From Clytia hemisphaerica (lineage: Eukaryota > Cnidaria > Hydrozoa > Leptothecata > Clytiidae): a stretch of 64,000 nt of DNA. The stretch lies in assembly GCA_902728285.1 (NCBI GenBank), contig CACVBU010000726.1:310001-374000 (forward strand), given 5' to 3'. A program made the translations under genes and the position numbers. Below, in pieces: positions 59,640 to 64,000 of this stretch (the stretch's first letter is position 1; each line of letters starts with the position of its first letter). A model generated the notes under the pieces. It was not told where the DNA came from, searched no databases, and was given only the letters and a program-made list of their open reading frames with translations.

Positions 59640-59905
59640 TCGAAGCCTCGAGGGTGGGGTGGATTACCCTTGCCAAAAATGACTTTGAAAATTTTGCCAA
59701 ATTTGAGAAAAAAAGTGATTCCAAAATTTCCTTAAAATCTCCCACTTTTTTTCCAAATTCAAATTCCCTCAAAAAGGTACCCTACGCGGGACTGATTTTT
59801 CTATTCTTATGTTTTTACGACCCTATGTAGAACTTGTGGAGGTGAAAAAGTTACCCTGACCAGCGGCACATCTCCGTACCCCTTTTTGCCAAAGTACCCC
59901 CCCCC
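59640..59905. repeat. Dispersed repeat, copy 2 (CCCTACGCGGGACT family)
   Basis: Shares GGGACTGATTTTTCTATTC, GTTTTTACG, TGGAGGTG and CCGTACCCCTTTTTGCC with 18735-18850. It starts 34 bp after the KICS2 stop and so probably lies in its 3' untranslated region. Confidence 0.65.
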
Positions 59906-61103
59906 CCATCTGGTCAAGACATTCATTTTATATTCTAAATTTTTATTTTTAATATTTTACCTCCGTGTGAGAGAAGGCTTTTTAGACAAGCTGTAAAACT
60001 TTGTGAAGACTACAAGTCAACTAGTTATTAGTTGCGGATCGAAATTTTAAGATTATTTTTAATATAAGCATCTACTTTGCTATATATAAACTCATGATAG
60101 CGGGAATAAAGATTAGTTTCAACGGTCTTTTTACAAAATGAATTAACTTTTTGCAAAGTATACATGATGTGTGACTATTTACAATAATTCATTTCAAAAT
60201 TCCGAATTAAAAGAGTTATAGCTTGGCATTACGTTTTTGGCTTTAATCGCACGATGGGTTATTTTTTCTTATTTGGCACGCCCTCAAAGAGAGCAATTAA
60301 TCGTTAATTGCATCCTTTAGAGAGCAATTAATCGTTAATCACACTCTCCAATGCGGCGCCAATGTTTACAAAATTGATTTTAATGTTTTTTCTTACATTT
60401 TTTTTGCATCGAACGTTTTAATTACATTCAAAATTTATTTTGTGAGAAAGAAAATCAATAAACAACAATAAAAGTAAGACACAAAGAGAAGAGAAAAGTA
60501 TAAAACTCTCAGTGTAATTTCTGTAATTTACTTTCCTAACTGAGAAAAAGTAGTGAAAGCCATTGTGCGATTAGCTCGTAATCACATAATAACTCGTACA
60601 ATTCGAAAATTGCACTCGTTATCATGTGATTACATATACTAATTATTAAATTTTCTCAACGAAAATTAACATTCCAGCCAATTCTAAAGTGCCGTGAAGC
60701 CAAATAAAAAAAATTTGTTAAATTGGTTTAAATGTATAATTTCATAGCAATGAAATCTGTTTGAAAACGAGGACAACATACAATAAATTTATGCATCTCG
60801 AGAAGAGTGTATTGTGCGCAAAAGTGCGCATAAAATATCATCAATGGGAAAATTCCATCCAATGTTAAATAAACTTACACATATATAATAGAGATTTGGA
60901 AAAGGCAGATAGATTTTGAAGCATGTCCGCAATTATTCTATGATTAATTTATGTAGATATAAGTATCCAAAGATAATGTAATGATATTAATGCAAATTAA
61001 AACTACTTTACCCGGGGCCTGTCGTGTCATGGGTTTGCTACGTAACAAATTCTTTTGACGAAAACACACATCATCTCAAACTCGACCCTTAGTGGGACTG
61101 AAA
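59906..61103. other. Gene-free stretch
   Basis: Contains a two-unit tandem (about 60292-60340: AGAGAGCAATTAATCGTTAA twice) and the dispersed repeat at 60740-60823. Around 60560-60635, GATTAGCTCGTAATCACAT is partly inverted as ATGTGATTAC. No coding sequence is supported. Confidence 0.4.
60740..60823. repeat. Dispersed repeat (copy 2 of pair with 41890-41976)
   Basis: Same orientation and order of blocks as at 41890-41976, with a 4-bp insertion (ACAACATACAATAAATT). Confidence 0.75.
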
Positions 61104-61330
61104 TTATATATTGTGAATCTTACGATCCTTAAGTAAAAGTAAGTAAGTTTGCGACCGCAGTCGAGGGCGACCCGAAGGCTCCCTTTTCCTATAGCTGTCT
61201 ACCCCACCCGAAGGTAGGGGAGGGCACCACTCCTTTCCCTGGATTTCTCCACTTACCCTTGATCCGTCTCTTAGTTGCTGAGCATCAAGCAGAGAGGCAT
61301 CAAGTACCATTTTGGAGCCCCCCCCCCAGC
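61104..61330 (-). repeat. SINE body-like sequence, probably without its tRNA head
   Basis: Read on the - strand it contains AAATGGTACTTGATGCC, TCTGCTTGATGCTCAGC, AACTAAGAGACGGAT and two TACCTTCGGGTG / GAGCCTTCGGGTCG stretches. The first two resemble the conserved core and tail of metazoan tRNA-derived SINEs as I remember them. A run of ten G's separates it from the missing 5' part. A short open frame across it (61104-61376) is incidental. Confidence 0.4.
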
Positions 61331-62047
61331 GGATGGCGTGATAGAGGGTTTTTTTTTCATAAAAGAAACGGTTCAAACAGTTTTATTCATCTGCCATTTA
61401 TCCTTGTAACTTTCAATTGTCTTTAGCAGTCGCTATCTAGTCTTCAAAATAAAGTGGAATGCTATGAGAGGGTCGATGATTGAAAATTTCTCCCGTCGGC
61501 GCAAACCATGGTTGCGCTTCCACCGTAACTAACAGTTTCCTCTCCTTCTTAGATGCATCAAAGACATCGGGTCCTTTACTTCAGGAAAATATATATTTGT
61601 AGCCTTAAACAGAAAGAAGCAACAGGTTTATTATGAGGTGTAATTTTGAGCAGATTGGCATTGATCAAGGAATCCTGTGATGTTTAAACCATATTTTGGA
61701 AAAAAGATAGTAAATGAGGGCGATTGTAGCCATACTAAATTGAAAATTTCTCCCATCGTTCCCCTTTTGAAAACTATTCACAATTAATGCGTCCCGTCAA
61801 CGGGGGACCAGTGGCTTGGCCCCTCATGTTTTTACCAAAAGGCTACTTGTACTTTTAAAAGATCTCCATTATTCTTACATGAATTATTTTTCAAGTTGAA
61901 TTGAAATGGTAAACCCTTAAAAATTCAAAAAATTTCTCCGTTGCCCAACCATGGTGGACTTTGTAAATTTATTCAAATAAACCTCAGCCCTCAAACCGGT
62001 GCCCTTTGATGTGACCCAACAGTTGTCAAACTATTTTTGATATGCAT
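61331..62047. other. Gene-free stretch
   Basis: Contains four or five occurrences of TTGAAAATTTCTCCC(G/A)TCG-like sequence (near 61480, 61740, 61925), suggesting a diverged repeat. No coding sequence is supported. Confidence 0.35.
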
Positions 62048-62200
62048 AAGTCAAGATTACGTCATTTCTCCTATCGGAAACACCCGAAAAAACTGGAATT
62101 TGACCCCTGTGTATTATCTAAAATAGAAAAACTGAGGTCAAATTCCTTCCAGATTTTTCGGGTGTTTCCGATAGGAAAAATGATATAATCTTGATATACT
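62048..62200. mobile_element. About 150-bp hairpin MITE
   Basis: GTCAAGATTACGTCATTTCT with CCTATCGGAAACACCCGAAA at the left is inverted as TTTCGGGTGTTTCCGATAGG and AAAATGATATAATCTTGATA at the right, over about 60 bp per arm. Confidence 0.7.
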
Positions 62201-62269
62201 CGTATGAGAATGCCGAAAAACTGATTGACGACCAAACACACACCTATTTGTGGGCAAAAATTAAGTGAA

Positions 62270-62577
62270 TACTTTAATGGAATAAAATTTCGCGGGTGGC
62301 ACTATGGGATGGCAATATTTTCACGATTTTGTATCTTTATACTGTCAAATCATATGCATATTGGTTGTCGAAATACACATTATTTGCGCTTTTTTGATGC
62401 AAGTAACATTCAAAAAGTATTTATTTGACATATTTTAAGTTTTGATTAGAAATATTTCGCGGATGAGGCCTTTCCAAATTGCCATTGGGATTTAATTTCG
62501 CGGATTTTCGCGGATGACACCCAAATCCGCGAAATCCGCGAAATTTAATCCCCGCGAAAGTTTATCCCATTAAAGTA
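62270..62577. mobile_element. TA-flanked MITE, TACTTTAATGG family (copy 2)
   Basis: Ends TACTTTAATGGAATAAAATT and ATCCCATTAAAGTA, with TTTCGCGG / CCGCGAAA subterminal repeats. It shares long stretches with copy 1 at 15937-16447 but is about 200 bp shorter. Confidence 0.75.
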
Positions 62578-62666
62578 GCAAATGAGCGTGAAAACTAAAT
62601 TTTCTAGGCGTAATGGCGTGAAATCGAAAAAATTGGCATGATCGTGAAAATCAAATTTTTCATGCG

Positions 62667-62745
62667 TGATGGCGTGAAATGGAAAAAAATTTGGCGTGAT
62701 GGCGTGAAATGGAAAAAAATTTGGCGTGATGGCGTGAATTTTGGG
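62667..62745. repeat. 30-bp minisatellite, about 2.6 units
   Basis: The unit GGCGTGATGGCGTGAAATGG plus AAAAAAATTT is repeated in tandem with a period of 30. Diverged units extend left to about 62609. Confidence 0.8.
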
Positions 62746-62780
62746 TCCGCTGAGGGGTCCTCATTTTGGGAATCTTTGGT

Positions 62781-62854
62781 ATGACCTGGCTGGAGATCGA
62801 ACCCACAACCTTGAGCACCGTAGCTAGATGCTCTACCTTCATGCTACGGTCGCA
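62781..62854 (-). repeat. tRNA-like sequence, probably a SINE head
   Basis: 74 nt on the - strand. A candidate acceptor stem TGCGACC pairs with GGTCATA with one mismatch and one wobble. An A-box-like TAGCATGAAGGTAGAGC and a B-box-like GGTTCGATCTCC are correctly spaced. The anticodon arm can form GCATC/GGTGC around TAGCTAC, but the base at position 33 would be A instead of the near-invariant U, so a functional tRNA is unlikely. The downstream CAAAGATTCCCAAAATG resembles the link from tRNA head to body in metazoan SINEs. Confidence 0.5.
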
Positions 62855-62912
62855 TCAAGACGTTGAAACGTCAAAACTGTTTTTCTAGTTAGAATAAATG
62901 TTCGATTTGAAT

Positions 62913-63470
62913 TTAACGCCTAACAAAGGCAATACCAATTAAGCCAACAATCAATGCACCAATACCGAATACTGAATATTCACCTGCGGTTTTAAAACTT
63001 CTTACTGGGATTTCAACACCCAATTTTCTCGCCAAAGCTTTCACAAACTCTTGGCATGTATTGTTTCTTATAATGTTGCATCTGTAAGGTTTTCTGTTCA
63101 TATTCCAATCATGAGAAAAATCTTTTATTTCTGAAGGTGATACCATTATGACATTGCCACCTTCTCCGGACATCAGTAGTTTCATCGATTCGCATTCTTG
63201 CTCCAAGTATGTCTCCATTTCTTGACCAACTTTCATTTTAATATCACACAAAAGAAAACCTTCTTCATCCCTATTAGCATCAATGATAGAGAGCATTGGC
63301 AACTCCTCATCAGCATCAACATCGATGTAATGTATTATGATACTCCAATGTTTTAGAGGTTCGACATCTGGTAGCCTGATACCATCTTTACCAACGTTAG
63401 GTGATGACATTGTTGCTCTGGTATGGAGATAAATTTTTGCACGGAATTTTGTCGTGTTCCTCGGTCTCAT
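62913..63470 (-). CDS. Tail-anchored protein with LRAT/PPPDE-like His-Cys motif
   Basis: A single exon of 185 residues. A His41-Trp-Ser motif (LKHWSIIIHYID) early in the protein and a Cys139 motif late (NNTCQEFVKALARKLGV) are arranged as in circularly permuted papain-like folds (LRAT, HRASLS/PLAAT, PPPDE). In those families the His is in the first strand and the nucleophilic Cys heads a helix with the N-C-x-x-F pattern. Such proteins act as acyltransferases or as (iso)peptidases. Residues about 165-182 form one hydrophobic segment, followed by Arg-Arg, so it is probably tail-anchored with the catalytic part in the cytosol. Residues 1-20 may be untranslated; a second ATG at residue 21 (MSSPNVGKDG) is an alternative start. 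The exact family is not recognised, and the motif reading is an inference. An upstream region of 0.5 kb without another gene should hold the promoter. Confidence 0.75.
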   Translation of the reverse strand: MRPRNTTKFRAKIYLHTRATMSSPNVGKDGIRLPDVEPLKHWSIIIHYIDVDADEELPMLSIIDANRDEEGFLLCDIKMKVGQEMETYLEQECESMKLLMSGEGGNVIMVSPSEIKDFSHDWNMNRKPYRCNIIRNNTCQEFVKALARKLGVEIPVRSFKTAGEYSVFGIGALIVGLIGIAFVRR

Positions 63471-64000
63471 GGCTGTTGTTAGAATTTCAACACCAGAAAC
63501 AATGAATCTCGTCTCATCTAATTTCTATAGCTAAATGAGCCAATAAGATTTCACCTATGGATAAAAGAATATAAGAGCTCGTTAAAAAATGCACGATATA
63601 TGACTATGAGATTATGAGCATGCATACATCGTAACTTGCCCCCCCCCGCACCTGCTACGGCAATGAGCCCGAAGGGCTAGAGACGAGACTCCTGGATGGG
63701 AAATGAAACCACTTATTTCCCATCCAGAACGCCTGCGCGTAGTTTTTACACAAACGCCGATTCTCGTGTTATTGCCCGAAAATATTGGAAGGTTACTCGT
63801 TCAAAAAGTATCTCAGAAGTGAATTCAACTTGATTTGAGGCGAAAATATATTTTCACAATTTTTCACAATTTTGTGAGAATAAAGAATTAAAGTCTATTC
63901 ACGATAAGTGTGCACTCTTTTTTCTTTTACCTATAACCTTTGAAGGAATTCTTCAATCTTTATAAATTTGGTATCATTGGAAAGATATTAGTGAGTGGAT
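63471..64000. other. Right-edge intergenic DNA with a perfect short hairpin
   Basis: 63692-63727 holds the 13-bp perfect stem CTGGATGGGAAAT / ATTTCCCATCCAG with a 10-nt loop. Nearby, GCCCGAAGGGCTAGA matches the MITE at 26130-26455. No gene is seen up to the edge. Confidence 0.45.

Noticed and set aside
60283..60345. Start of a CRISPR-like or regulatory array
   Set aside because: Only two units of a 20-bp direct repeat with no regular spacers, in a eukaryotic context.
62781..62854. Functional tRNA gene
   Set aside because: The anticodon loop would have A instead of U at position 33 and the D-stem is poorly paired; SINE-like sequence follows it directly.
63692..63727. Rho-independent transcription terminator
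   Set aside because: The hairpin is perfect, but the DNA is eukaryotic, no T-run follows, and the neighbourhood shares sequence with a MITE.

Overview
This window looks like nuclear DNA of an animal. It is AT-rich, its introns follow GT-AG rules, and it carries clear metazoan orthologues (KIF23/MKLP1, a 5-lipoxygenase-like enzyme, ANAPC11, KICS2) among very many short inverted-repeat transposons. Gene content and repeat style suggest an early-branching invertebrate such as a sponge or cnidarian, but the sequence alone does not settle the phylum.

Layout. 0.17-10.1 kb (- strand) is a 28-exon kinesin-6 gene (KIF23) running off the left edge. 10.1-16.4 kb is gene-free: a decayed non-LTR retrotransposon 3' end followed by nested inverted-repeat elements, one of which has a matching unoccupied site at 41.2 kb. 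16.5-18.1 kb (-) is a two-exon MFS transporter. At 19.4 kb (+) lies a small single-exon orphan gene, followed by a 2.2-kb element with about 500-bp inverted arms. 22.4-40.2 kb holds two head-to-head lipoxygenase genes sharing a 396-bp intergenic gap. Each has 13 exons of identical lengths, very similar exon sequence and largely unrelated introns. Intron 1 of the right-hand copy houses a nested zinc-binding, transposon-like gene remnant. 40.2-54.4 kb has no recognisable gene; it is dominated by fold-back elements, including a 5.7-kb one and a 638-bp element with a perfect 8-bp target duplication. 54.4-63.5 kb holds four compact genes without coding introns: a mitochondrial-looking S49 (SohB/SppA-type) peptidase, ANAPC11, KICS2, and a tail-anchored protein with LRAT/PPPDE-like His and Cys motifs.

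Function. The housekeeping genes act in separate processes: cytokinesis (KIF23), cell-cycle ubiquitination (ANAPC11), amino-acid control of mTORC1 (KICS2), membrane transport and organelle proteolysis. Only the lipoxygenase pair forms an evident functional unit. Both copies keep all five iron ligands at almost the spacing of 5-lipoxygenase. Exon coordinates were read by hand from splice signals and frame continuity; all statements on homology come from recognition of motifs, not from a database search.
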